In this document: piece by piece, positions 8,146 to 16,220 of the stretch
Layout: the number at the start of each line of letters is the position of its first letter
How positions within the stretch are numbered: position 1 is the stretch's first letter
NCBI RefSeq assembly: GCF_021369635.1
Contig: NZ_JAJNBZ010000009.1
Coordinates: 112,935 to 176,934, forward strand
DNA: 64,000 nt
Source of the DNA: Paenibacillus profundus
Lineage (GTDB): Bacteria > Bacillota > Bacilli > Paenibacillales > Paenibacillaceae
Direction: 5' to 3'
Made by a program: the position numbers and the translations under genes
Notes under the pieces: generated by a model
What the model saw: the letters and a program-made list of their open reading frames with translations, nothing else
What the model was told of the DNA's origin: nothing
Databases searched by the model: none

Positions 8146-8831
8146 ATTATATATGGGATCTGGTCATCAAGGCGGAGCAATCCGGTCTGAACGTGAACAA
8201 TATCCGGTTCGCTCCCGCCAAAGTGTATTCGCCCTATATGGAGCTAAGCTTGGAGGACCTCAACGCACGGACGGTCGAGCAGCAGGTCGAGGTCAACCCG
8301 TATTATCGGTTCTATGACCTGTTCAAGGACATGTTCGATATTAACAACGAAGAGGATGTGGAGCTGCGGAACACGCTGTTCGACATCGTGCTGCACTTCC
8401 TGACGGGCATCGACCGTGTCCAGGGCATGAACAGACGGGAATATTATATCAAGTTCGTGCTGCGTGACATGGAGGAGGGCCGATTCGGCGCTCGCGTTAG
8501 CGAGGGCATCAAGCTGTTCGATCGCGAGGAGCGGGAGGCTATCGCCGGCAATGTGCTGCGTCTGTACGAAACGGGCGAGGCGGTGTACCTGCTCAAGGAT
8601 ACGCTGCGGGACATATTCCGGCGCTCGACGATTTATGCGAACTGCGAAGACAAGGATGAGCTGCTGTTCTATGTCGGACAGGAGGAGACCGATACGGCTC
8701 GGGCCAAGCTCGAATTGATTAAGGAGCTGTTCCTGCCGGCGCGGTTCCATACGGAAGTGTATTGGCGAGACCATTTCGGCATCATCGATGTGGATGACAC
8801 GATGCGATTGGGCGGCATTTCGCTCTATTAA
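8142..8831 (+). CDS. Uncharacterised injection-system core protein (229 aa)
   Basis: A 229-residue soluble, acidic protein of unknown family. It starts with the GTG at 8142, which overlaps the upstream stop as GTGA, and an AAGGGG ribosome site is 7 bases away; the ATG at 8136 is too close to it. Visible features: 'PAKVYSPYMELSLEDLN' near residue 30, 'VEVNPYYRFYDLFKDMF' near 60, and a long helical C-terminal half ending 'DDTMRLGGISLY'. No membrane segment is present. The tight coupling with the 428-residue protein upstream suggests a two-protein sub-complex, perhaps wedge-like baseplate parts. Function is not known from sequence. Confidence 0.6.
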   Translation: MNYIWDLVIKAEQSGLNVNNIRFAPAKVYSPYMELSLEDLNARTVEQQVEVNPYYRFYDLFKDMFDINNEEDVELRNTLFDIVLHFLTGIDRVQGMNRREYYIKFVLRDMEEGRFGARVSEGIKLFDREEREAIAGNVLRLYETGEAVYLLKDTLRDIFRRSTIYANCEDKDELLFYVGQEETDTARAKLELIKELFLPARFHTEVYWRDHFGIIDVDDTMRLGGISLY

Positions 8832-8912
8832 GCGTGGTCAAAAAGCGAAGTGCGGACAAAAAGTGAACCGTTCAGCACAGCAGCCTCTTGAAGCGAGGCT
8901 GGGAGGGGGGCA

Positions 8913-11570
8913 ATGATGGGCGGATACTCATACAGGCTTTATACGCAGCCGGCAAGCAGGGAAGACGGCCGGAAGCATGCGGAATATAACCGGGAGGAAC
9001 TGTCGGAAATGACGACGTTCCAGCTCCGGAACATTTGCCATCAAGAAAAGCTGGTCGAAGGGCTTATTCATACGCTGGATCGCGAAGGACTGATCGCGAC
9101 CGTTATGAAATACCGGGGCGCGGATGAAAGTCTGCTTATCAGTCACATACAGCCGGGCGGATTTGCCCGGGTCGAGGCGGCGCTAAGGACTTATTTGGGC
9201 ACGCCTCTTCCCGATGGCGGCGGCATCCGCATTCCGGCGAAGATTACACTATACTCCGGCTTGAAGCTGGATCGATTCGACGGATATCAGGTCGAAGCCG
9301 GGCAGGCGATTACGGAATCTAACGTTCTGCTCGTCAACGAAAATCTGGAGCTGTGCGCTATCCTCAATCTGGTGAAGGACGGAGCGAAGCCAGGGGTGTA
9401 TTGCCTCTTGATGGGCGAAGACGCGGAAGTGAAGAAAACGGCGAACCGTCAATACAGCTTGCTCTTCTTCCAGAAGCAGGTGTCGGAATATATGTATCAC
9501 ACGTATTATCGCGACAAGCCGCTGCCGCCCGCCAACCTGTACTATTACAAGGTTCCGGTCGCGGACTTGGACATCCGCGAGCTGGAAGAGACGGATGCCG
9601 TATTGGCGATTGATTTCGGAACGTCCAATACGACGGCTGGAGCGTATTTGGACAGCGGATATGTGACTTCGCCCAACGCGACCGATCTGTTGAACGGACG
9701 CATCCGGCTGGATCGCATCAACTATGTGTCGTTCCCCGACACGATGTCCAAGGATGCGGAATGGATCGAGGTGCTGCCGACGGTTATCGGAGTCGCCGAT
9801 TGCTCCGATCCGGAGCGTATCCGATTCAACTTCGGCTACGACGCGCTGCAGGACAAGAAGAAGAGCGGGTACAGCGGCAGCGCGTCCGTCTTTCACGGCA
9901 TGAAGCGCTGGGTGAACAACTACAAGCGGCTGGAGGAAGTGACGGATAGTCAAGGGAATGCGGCCCCCGTGACGAGAAGCGACATGCTGCGGGCGTATAT
10001 GCGGCACGTGGTGCGTATGGCCGAGCATCAGTTCAAGTGCCGCTTCAAGCATCTGCATCTATCCGGGCCGGTCAAGCTGAAGGCGCAGTTCATCGACATG
10101 TTCGCCGATATCCTGCCTGAATACAACATTGAGACGGGCGATGCGCTCGATGAAGGCTTGGCCGTGCTATACAACACGATCGCCGATCAGATGGAGCATC
10201 ATCGCTTCATGGACGGAGAGGAATACAAAGCGCTCGTTATCGACTGCGGCGGGGGAACGACCGACCTGTCGTCATGCCGCTTCCGCATCGAGGATGGGCA
10301 TATCGCCTACAAGCTCGATATCCATACGTCTTACGAGAACGGGGATACGAACTTCGGCGGCAACAACATTACATACCGCATTATGCAATTCATGAAGATC
10401 GCATTCGCCGGATTCTACGGCAGCGGGGGTATCCTGCCGGATATCGATGACTTAATCGATATACCGGCCACGGACATCTACCGCCACGTGGACGAATTTG
10501 GCGCAGAAGCGGTCTATGCGCAGTTCGACGCACGCTACCGCGAGGCGGAGGCCTTCCTGCCGACCCGGTTCAAGGAATACGAGAACCGGGCCCGCGATGA
10601 ATACCAACGGGTGCGGAACAATTTCTATGTCCTGTGGGAGATGGCCGACGGCATGAAGAAGGAGTTTTTCCGCAAGACGGGCATTCTGCGCAGCCGTTTC
10701 CATTCGGGGCACGGCTGCCGGCAGGAGAGCGACTTGAACCTTACCGCCGTAGATCGGTGGTGCCTGTCGCTGCGGGAGAACGGACAATTCCGGGATGTGC
10801 ACGAGCCGCCGGACGTCGTGTTCAACATTCAGGAGATGAACCAGCTTATCCGGGGGGACATTTACGCCATCGTCCGCAAGTTCCTGGATGAGTTCTACCG
10901 CGACGGCCGACTGCAGGATTATTCTATCATCAAGCTGACGGGCCAATCGTGCCGGATTGACGTATTCCGGGAAGCGCTGAAGGAATTCGTGCCCGGGCGG
11001 GCGATCGAGTTCCGGCAGAAGGCGGAGGATTCGGGGAAGGTGCCGGATCTGAAGCTGGCCTGCCTGCGGGGCGCCTTGCGATACTTGAGCGCCCGGAAGT
11101 CGGGGCTCATTGAAGCCAGGCTGACGAATCATGCGCCTGTCGTTCCGTATTCGGTCAGCGCCTGGACCCATACCGGCCGGGAGAAGATGCTCATCTCCGG
11201 CTACGAACGGCTGGATCAGGCGCAGGGCTCGATCTCGCGGCCGCTTGGCGCGCACGAGATCGAGTTCCATATTCGCGGGGGCGACGGACAGTTGCGGCAT
11301 ACGGCAGTATACCAGAATGATTTCGCGAGCTATCGTCCCGTGCTGTATGAGGAGATTGCCGCGCAGTTCGGCGATAGTATTCCTCAGGATGATACCGACT
11401 CCATCGCCAACGGGGAGGCGAAGTGGTTCGTGTTCGCAGGCGATGGCAGCTGGGGCTTCGATACGGTACCGGTTGCGCGGCTCAACGAGCAGCTGTACAT
11501 GGGCAGGAAGCAGTTCAATGCCTTTGAAAATGATTTGTCGGAGCTGGATTTCTTCGATGGCTTGAAATAA
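8913..11570 (+). CDS. Hsp70/actin-superfamily ATPase with N-terminal SAP-like region
   Basis: An 885-residue protein. Residues about 30-70 contain 'EMTTFQLRNICHQEKLVEGL', which looks like a SAP-type helix-turn-helix. A domain of about 150 residues follows. The Hsp70/actin ATPase starts near residue 230 with phosphate-1 'VLAIDFGTSNTTAG', has phosphate-2 'VIDCGGGTTDLSSC' near 443, and an adenosine motif 'IIKLTGQSCRID' near 672, so nucleotide binding is intact. The region after that lacks a clear DnaK peptide-binding domain; the last 150 residues are beta-rich. It is much longer than DnaK (about 610) and is not DnaK itself. With a J-domain protein in the same operon it probably forms a dedicated chaperone or remodelling machine for the injection apparatus. 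Start at 8913 follows GGGAGGGGGG; Met at 8916 is equivalent. Confidence 0.85.
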   Translation: MMGGYSYRLYTQPASREDGRKHAEYNREELSEMTTFQLRNICHQEKLVEGLIHTLDREGLIATVMKYRGADESLLISHIQPGGFARVEAALRTYLGTPLPDGGGIRIPAKITLYSGLKLDRFDGYQVEAGQAITESNVLLVNENLELCAILNLVKDGAKPGVYCLLMGEDAEVKKTANRQYSLLFFQKQVSEYMYHTYYRDKPLPPANLYYYKVPVADLDIRELEETDAVLAIDFGTSNTTAGAYLDSGYVTSPNATDLLNGRIRLDRINYVSFPDTMSKDAEWIEVLPTVIGVADCSDPERIRFNFGYDALQDKKKSGYSGSASVFHGMKRWVNNYKRLEEVTDSQGNAAPVTRSDMLRAYMRHVVRMAEHQFKCRFKHLHLSGPVKLKAQFIDMFADILPEYNIETGDALDEGLAVLYNTIADQMEHHRFMDGEEYKALVIDCGGGTTDLSSCRFRIEDGHIAYKLDIHTSYENGDTNFGGNNITYRIMQFMKIAFAGFYGSGGILPDIDDLIDIPATDIYRHVDEFGAEAVYAQFDARYREAEAFLPTRFKEYENRARDEYQRVRNNFYVLWEMADGMKKEFFRKTGILRSRFHSGHGCRQESDLNLTAVDRWCLSLRENGQFRDVHEPPDVVFNIQEMNQLIRGDIYAIVRKFLDEFYRDGRLQDYSIIKLTGQSCRIDVFREALKEFVPGRAIEFRQKAEDSGKVPDLKLACLRGALRYLSARKSGLIEARLTNHAPVVPYSVSAWTHTGREKMLISGYERLDQAQGSISRPLGAHEIEFHIRGGDGQLRHTAVYQNDFASYRPVLYEEIAAQFGDSIPQDDTDSIANGEAKWFVFAGDGSWGFDTVPVARLNEQLYMGRKQFNAFENDLSELDFFDGLK

Positions 11571-11598
11571 CGGAGTGTGAGGGAAAGGGGGGAGCGTC

Positions 11599-12378
11599 TT
11601 GTTTACACATCAGGTTCCACACTTCCATAAAGGGCGGATTCTGAAGACCGGCATGCTCGAGAATCTGCGGGATTACCCGAGACAGTTCGTCGACATCGCC
11701 TATCAGCGGCACTCCGATGGGATTGTAACGGGGGCCGAGGTTCAGGTTAATAAAAGCAGCCTGACGATTGCAAGGGGCATCGTCAAGCATGATGGCCGCT
11801 TATACACGCTGGAGCGCGACTTCGAGCTTCCCTACCAGTCGAACGGGAAGGAGACGGTGCTCAAAATTCAGTTTCGTGCGGAACAGGTATTGAGTGACTT
11901 CACCACGCTTCCAGGGGAGATCATGCTCGATGAAGACAACGTCCATGTCCGGCCGGACGAGCTGGAGCTGGGGCGCTTCAAGCTGAAGGAAGGCGCTCGG
12001 CTGCGTTCGGACTACCAAAGCTTCGTTGATTTGGCGACGGAATACAATACGTTCAACGTCATCCATGTGCCGTATGCGGGCTTGGGGCGCAGCACGCTGT
12101 CTCCGTTCATCACGCGTTACTTCGCGAATGAACTGTTGAAGAGCGGAACGGATCACGCTTATGACGCGGGGTTCGCCATGCTGTGCCTGAACGGCGGGGC
12201 CGTGGAGCGGGATGTCATCCAGCATTATCTCGGGCACCGGCTCGGAACGAGCTACAGGGAGCTGACCAATGAAAGGATATTTGCGGGCCTGCGGCGGATT
12301 CTCGGCGAAGCGGGGGGCGGCAGAGCGCTGGCGCCGGATGTCCGGCACGGCGGAAGACAGCGGGTTATAGTGGATTGA
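11599..12378 (+). CDS. Candidate baseplate protein (TssK/tail-fibre-base-like N-terminal shell)
   Basis: A 259-residue soluble protein beginning with TTG at 11599 behind a GGGGGGAG ribosome site. Residues about 15-80 contain 'GMLENLRDYPRQF' followed by 'SDGIVTGAEVQVNKSSLTIARG' split into strands, then 'VKHDGRLYTLERDFELPY'. This pattern (a pierced shell domain that begins with a P-x-x-F loop, then repeated short beta strands with 'DG..-G-..V') recalls the N-terminal shell of TssK and the base of phage receptor-binding proteins. The C-terminal half is helical. Gene position between the Hsp70-like gene and the spike module supports a baseplate role. Family identity is inferred, not established; it is shorter than TssK (about 440). 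Confidence 0.5.
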   Translation: MFTHQVPHFHKGRILKTGMLENLRDYPRQFVDIAYQRHSDGIVTGAEVQVNKSSLTIARGIVKHDGRLYTLERDFELPYQSNGKETVLKIQFRAEQVLSDFTTLPGEIMLDEDNVHVRPDELELGRFKLKEGARLRSDYQSFVDLATEYNTFNVIHVPYAGLGRSTLSPFITRYFANELLKSGTDHAYDAGFAMLCLNGGAVERDVIQHYLGHRLGTSYRELTNERIFAGLRRILGEAGGGRALAPDVRHGGRQRVIVD

Positions 12379-12426
12379 TGCAAGAAGATGCCAGCAATAG
12401 GGGGGCAATGAACGAGAGGTGAGGAA

Positions 12427-13080
12427 ATGAGCGATATGGAGCATATGGATGAACAAATCATTTCCATGTTATATGGAGACCAAGGGCGTGAAGAGCAGGC
12501 TGCGGATAAGGATACTAAATATTTAATACAACCGGATCAACCCATCCTTGTCCACCAGACTGTACTGAAGATAGACGGGGCGACGATACCGTTTACGGAA
12601 GAATGGATATTGGACGGAAAAATACGTGTGCCGCTGCCCAAGACGTTTCACCCGATGCCACCCCAAGCCGCAGCCATGAAATACCCGTCAGAACGAAGGC
12701 CTGACTTAATATATACGAATGACAGCACCTCCATTAATATCGCATTCAACCATACGGATCATGCCTTGACGGAAGAAGAAATGGAAGAGTTTACGATGGC
12801 CATGATTCAGATCCTGCGGCGAACGCAGCCCATTCTCCAGTGGTACGAAGACGGCATTCGTGAGATTAGTGGGAAGCATGTAGGGTATTGCGAATTTCTG
12901 GCTCCTGCCCTGAACGTCAATTTGTATAATTTGATGTTCTTTGCCGAGTTGGAGCATAAGGCGCTGCTCTGCACGTTCAATTGCACAGAAGAGGAAATGA
13001 AGCATTGGAAGCCGATTGCCCGGGGCCTCATGGATTCCCTCGTCATCGGCGAATCGGAGGAAGGGAGGACGGAACAATGA
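12427..13080 (+). CDS. EagR/DcrB-like candidate spike adaptor chaperone
   Basis: A 217-residue soluble protein. After a variable N-terminus of about 45 residues, it has 'ILDGKIRVPLPKTFHPMPP', a stretch 'DLIYTNDSTSINIAFNHTDH', a helical 'EEEMEEFTMAMIQILRRTQP', and beta strands in 'ISGKHVGYCEFLAPALN' and 'ALLCTFNCTEEEMKHW'. This order (substrate-like strand, helix, beta-sheet) suits the DcrB/PsbP-like fold used by EagR proteins, which load toxic effectors onto VgrG. Its stop overlaps the VgrG start (ATGA at 13077), matching the usual position of such adaptors beside their spike. The family call is inference from pattern and context; no search was run. The ribosome site GAGAGGTGAGG precedes ATG 12427. 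Confidence 0.5.
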   Translation: MSDMEHMDEQIISMLYGDQGREEQAADKDTKYLIQPDQPILVHQTVLKIDGATIPFTEEWILDGKIRVPLPKTFHPMPPQAAAMKYPSERRPDLIYTNDSTSINIAFNHTDHALTEEEMEEFTMAMIQILRRTQPILQWYEDGIREISGKHVGYCEFLAPALNVNLYNLMFFAELEHKALLCTFNCTEEEMKHWKPIARGLMDSLVIGESEEGRTEQ

Positions 13081-14501
13081 GTCAATCCGCTCTGACTTAT
13101 CACAATTTGCAGGTGGCCCCCTATCGGCTCGTCAATCTGCAGGAGCTGAAGCTGACGAAAAAAATTAACGAGCATACGCGGCTTACTTTTACAGGCATTG
13201 TGCCCGAGGAACTGAAGGACAGCTATGTGGAGATGACCGACGCCGACACAACCATCGAGATCAGTCAAATTGATGAGGAAGGCGGCAGCAAACCGTTGTT
13301 CAGCGGTATCGTGCTCCATATCGGGATCAAGGTCGTACGTGACATCTATTATCTTGAGGTGGAAGCCGTGTCTCATTCTTATAAGCTGGATGTGAAACGA
13401 AAGAGCCGATCCTTCCAGAACAAGGCCATGACGATCCCGAAGCTGCTGGATGAGATTGCATTGGATTATCCGGGCATGGATGTGGTGGATGAGGCTACTG
13501 ACAATGCCAGATTGGGACGGTTCACGGTGCAATATCAGGAAACCGATTGGCAGTTTCTCAAAAGAATGGCGTCCCGCTACCATACGAGCTTAATGCCGGC
13601 TGCGGTGTTCGATCGCCCCAAGTTCTACTTTGGCATTTTCGAGAGCAGCTCCCAAACCCGTTTGGAAGACTACCATTATACGGTCAGAAAGCGAATGACG
13701 ACATATCGTTATTTTGCCGAAAACGATTCTCCGAATGTGGATGAGAATGACTTTATCTACTATGAGGTGGAGACGGACAGGGTGCTGGAGCTTGGCAGTT
13801 GGATTGGGTTCAAAGGCAAGAGCTTGTACGTATGTGAGGCGCGGACCGAAGTGAAGAACGGTCTGCTGACGCATATGTACGTGCTATGTTTGCACAAAGG
13901 CCTGCGTCAGAAGGTGCTTTACAATCGTCAGATTGTCGGCGCTTCGCTGCAAGGCAAGGTCATCGACGTCGCCAAAGATAAGGTAAGGGTGCACTTGGAT
14001 ATCGATGAGAAGCAGAACAAGGGCGAGGCCCATTGGTTTCCGTATACTTCGGTGTACACGGCAGAAGGGCATAGCGGCTGGTACGTCATGCCTGAACTTG
14101 GCGATACCGTGCGCATATATTTCCAAAGCGACAAAGAGGAAGAGGGCGTGGCAAGCAGCTCAGTCCGCCAAGACTCGACGGAGGGCGGGACCAACAAGCT
14201 CGGCAACCCGAACATCAAATATTTCCGAACAGCTTCCGGCAAGGAATTGATGATGAGCCCGGACGAGATTGTGATTACTGCAAAAGACGGCGAGATTTTT
14301 ATCAGGTTGAATGAGAAAAACGGAATTGAGATTTTCAGCAAGAAAAACATCAAAATTACGTCAGAAGATAGTATTCTCATGGATTCAGGGAAGAAAGTCG
14401 TCATATCGGCCAAAAACGAAATCAGCATGTCGTGCAAGGAGAGCAGCATTAAGCTGGACGGAAATGCCACGATTATTGGGAAGGAATTGAAGACGAACTA
14501 A
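13077..14501 (+). CDS. vgrG: VgrG-type spike protein (no toxin extension)
   Basis: A 474-residue spike protein. Residues 1-310 resemble gp27/late-control-D: 'NLQELKLTKKINEHTRL', the hallmark 'QYQETDWQFLKRMASRY' near residue 155, and 'HWFPYTSVYTAEGHSGWYVM' near 320, which begins the gp5-like OB segment. Residues about 380-474 are regular beta repeats ('IEIFSKKNIKITSEDSILMD' and the like) forming the triple beta-helix needle. There is no C-terminal toxin. In the assembled system it caps the tube and carries effectors through the target envelope. It is translationally coupled to the adaptor-like gene upstream. Similarity to the second VgrG at 17944 is high over the first 450 residues, so one arose by duplication. 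Confidence 0.85.
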   Translation: MSQSALTYHNLQVAPYRLVNLQELKLTKKINEHTRLTFTGIVPEELKDSYVEMTDADTTIEISQIDEEGGSKPLFSGIVLHIGIKVVRDIYYLEVEAVSHSYKLDVKRKSRSFQNKAMTIPKLLDEIALDYPGMDVVDEATDNARLGRFTVQYQETDWQFLKRMASRYHTSLMPAAVFDRPKFYFGIFESSSQTRLEDYHYTVRKRMTTYRYFAENDSPNVDENDFIYYEVETDRVLELGSWIGFKGKSLYVCEARTEVKNGLLTHMYVLCLHKGLRQKVLYNRQIVGASLQGKVIDVAKDKVRVHLDIDEKQNKGEAHWFPYTSVYTAEGHSGWYVMPELGDTVRIYFQSDKEEEGVASSSVRQDSTEGGTNKLGNPNIKYFRTASGKELMMSPDEIVITAKDGEIFIRLNEKNGIEIFSKKNIKITSEDSILMDSGKKVVISAKNEISMSCKESSIKLDGNATIIGKELKTN

Positions 14502-14512
14502 GGGGGGATGAA

Positions 14513-15646
14513 GTGGACAAGGCCGAGTCAATTGCCCATTTCCGGGAGCATGTCGTACGGCGGGAACGGATGAACATGCTGCTTATATTGGAGAGGGATT
14601 TTCAGTTGCATAAGGAGCAGCTTGTCGAAGAGTTTATTTCTTCCTTCACGGATATGTGCCGAACGATAACGGATGCGCAGGATCAGGGAGACAAAGGTGC
14701 CATCGGATATTTGATGTATTCCATGCTGCGTACTGAAATTGCAGAAGGAAGGTACACTTACCTCGTCGAGGCCATGGATACCAACTGGTTATTTGACGGT
14801 GCGCCGTGTGCAGGGAGCTATGATGCCACGTGGGCGTTCCGCCATCTGGATATATTGGCTAAGAGATTGACTGCAAGCCGTCAGCTGTATGGGGGAGCAG
14901 TGACTATCCCTGTTCTGGAAAGAATTCTGCTCCACGAAGCGCTTTTCATTCATCGCTACGTCATTGCATTGGCGAGATATGCCTTGCCAAGAACGGTACA
15001 ACTGAAGGAGTACCAGGATATCGTCAAGGAGCCCGTGTTCGAGATCCGGGTAGGAGAATATATGGATATTAGTGAGGCAGTGTTCAAACGGGACGAACGG
15101 GAGCAGGCACCGCAAGCCGTCAAGGCATGGCTGGACGAGAAAAGCGATGGTGAGTATGCATACGAGTCATTTCGGAATCTTAAATTGACAGATGGGGACT
15201 ACGGGGAACTCGACTTTCGTTATTCCGATTTCATTGACAGCAACCTGTCGCATAGCCTGTTGCGAGACTGTGTGCTTATTGGAACAAGGTGGATTGGCTC
15301 CGACTTGAAGGGGGCAGATTTCTCCCGCTGCAAGATTCATGGCGCTGAATTCCGCGATTGCGATCTCAAGGGAGCCGTTTTCCGTGATATTGAAGGATCG
15401 AACGGTTGGGAGGAATCGCGTTTTCTCTATATGCCCGGTATATCGGCATTAAGCTTTGCCGGATCAAATGTAGAAGGAGCCGATTTCACAGGAGCGCGGC
15501 TGTATGGTGCAGATTTCTCCGATGCCAATGTAATTGATGCCGTCTTTGACGGAGCGAACATAAAAAATGCGGTGTTTTCTGTAAAACAGAGAGAGAGCGT
15601 TCGCTTGAACGAGATTCAACAGGCACAGGTGCTATGGAAAATGTGA
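14513..15646 (+). CDS. Pentapeptide-repeat protein, candidate effector or spike cargo
   Basis: A 377-residue protein that starts with GTG at 14513 behind AGGGGGG. Residues 1-215 are mostly helical and match no family I know. Residues about 225-365 are pentapeptide repeats with the A/S-D/N-L/F pattern: 'LDFRYSDFIDSNLSHSLL', 'SDLKGADFSRCKIHGAEFRD', 'VEGADFTGARLYGADFSDAN', 'AVFDGANIKNAVF', which build a right-handed quadrilateral helix. Such repeats occur in DNA-gyrase mimics and in several secreted proteins. The gene sits between VgrG and a PAAR-like gene in a co-oriented cluster, so it is a cargo or a spike-associated scaffold (inference). No signal peptide is present. Confidence 0.75.
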   Translation: MDKAESIAHFREHVVRRERMNMLLILERDFQLHKEQLVEEFISSFTDMCRTITDAQDQGDKGAIGYLMYSMLRTEIAEGRYTYLVEAMDTNWLFDGAPCAGSYDATWAFRHLDILAKRLTASRQLYGGAVTIPVLERILLHEALFIHRYVIALARYALPRTVQLKEYQDIVKEPVFEIRVGEYMDISEAVFKRDEREQAPQAVKAWLDEKSDGEYAYESFRNLKLTDGDYGELDFRYSDFIDSNLSHSLLRDCVLIGTRWIGSDLKGADFSRCKIHGAEFRDCDLKGAVFRDIEGSNGWEESRFLYMPGISALSFAGSNVEGADFTGARLYGADFSDANVIDAVFDGANIKNAVFSVKQRESVRLNEIQQAQVLWKM

Positions 15647-15664
15647 AGGGAAAGGAGGCGGGAG

Positions 15665-16192
15665 ATGAGCTATTTTATCCTCTCGCAGGATGAACGCATC
15701 CCGGATGCCATTGTACCAGCGGGAATTTCGAAGATAGTCCATAAAGACATGCTAACCGAGGCGAGAGCAAGTGAATTGGATCGTCTGACACTGCAGTTTC
15801 AGGTTCAACAACGTGATCACATCGAATATGTAGATTTCATCGAGAGGCCAATTCCACTCTTGTCGGACAAGCTAAAGCAGTTGATAGCCAAGTTCTTGCC
15901 AAGGCAAAAATATCGCCCGGTTGGAATCTTCGACATGATTCAGATGAGGCAGGATGTGTACTGGCTCATGATTCCGCAGCGTCTCAATTGCCTCTCGCCG
16001 CAGAGCGAATTTTATCGAAACGACACGCTAAAGAGGCTCGTCATTGATAGAACGAGGGCGGGGAAAGCGCCTTTATTCCAATTAGATGGTATAAGGGAGA
16101 CGATCATCGTGGTGAATTTGGCTCTAGCAGAGAGCATTCTGCGACGAGACTTCAATGGGCTGAAGCTAAAGAAAATTGAAAATGAAGCCTAG
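15665..16192 (+). CDS. Hypothetical protein, Imm11-like candidate
   Basis: A 175-residue soluble protein with an AAAGGAGGCGGGAG ribosome site and ATG at 15665. 'IERPIPLLSDKLKQLIAKF' near residue 60-75 and 'YWLMIPQRLNCLSPQSEFY' near 110 recall the DUF1629/Imm11 family, in which a 'S-D-K-x-K-x-L' helix precedes a strand with 'P'. The gene is close to the pentapeptide and PAAR-like genes, and could be an immunity protein for one of them or a small accessory. I hold the family assignment loosely; no catalytic motif is visible. Confidence 0.45.
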   Translation: MSYFILSQDERIPDAIVPAGISKIVHKDMLTEARASELDRLTLQFQVQQRDHIEYVDFIERPIPLLSDKLKQLIAKFLPRQKYRPVGIFDMIQMRQDVYWLMIPQRLNCLSPQSEFYRNDTLKRLVIDRTRAGKAPLFQLDGIRETIIVVNLALAESILRRDFNGLKLKKIENEA

Positions 16193-16220
16193 CTTCTATT
16201 GGAGCAGGAGGTGAACGGCA

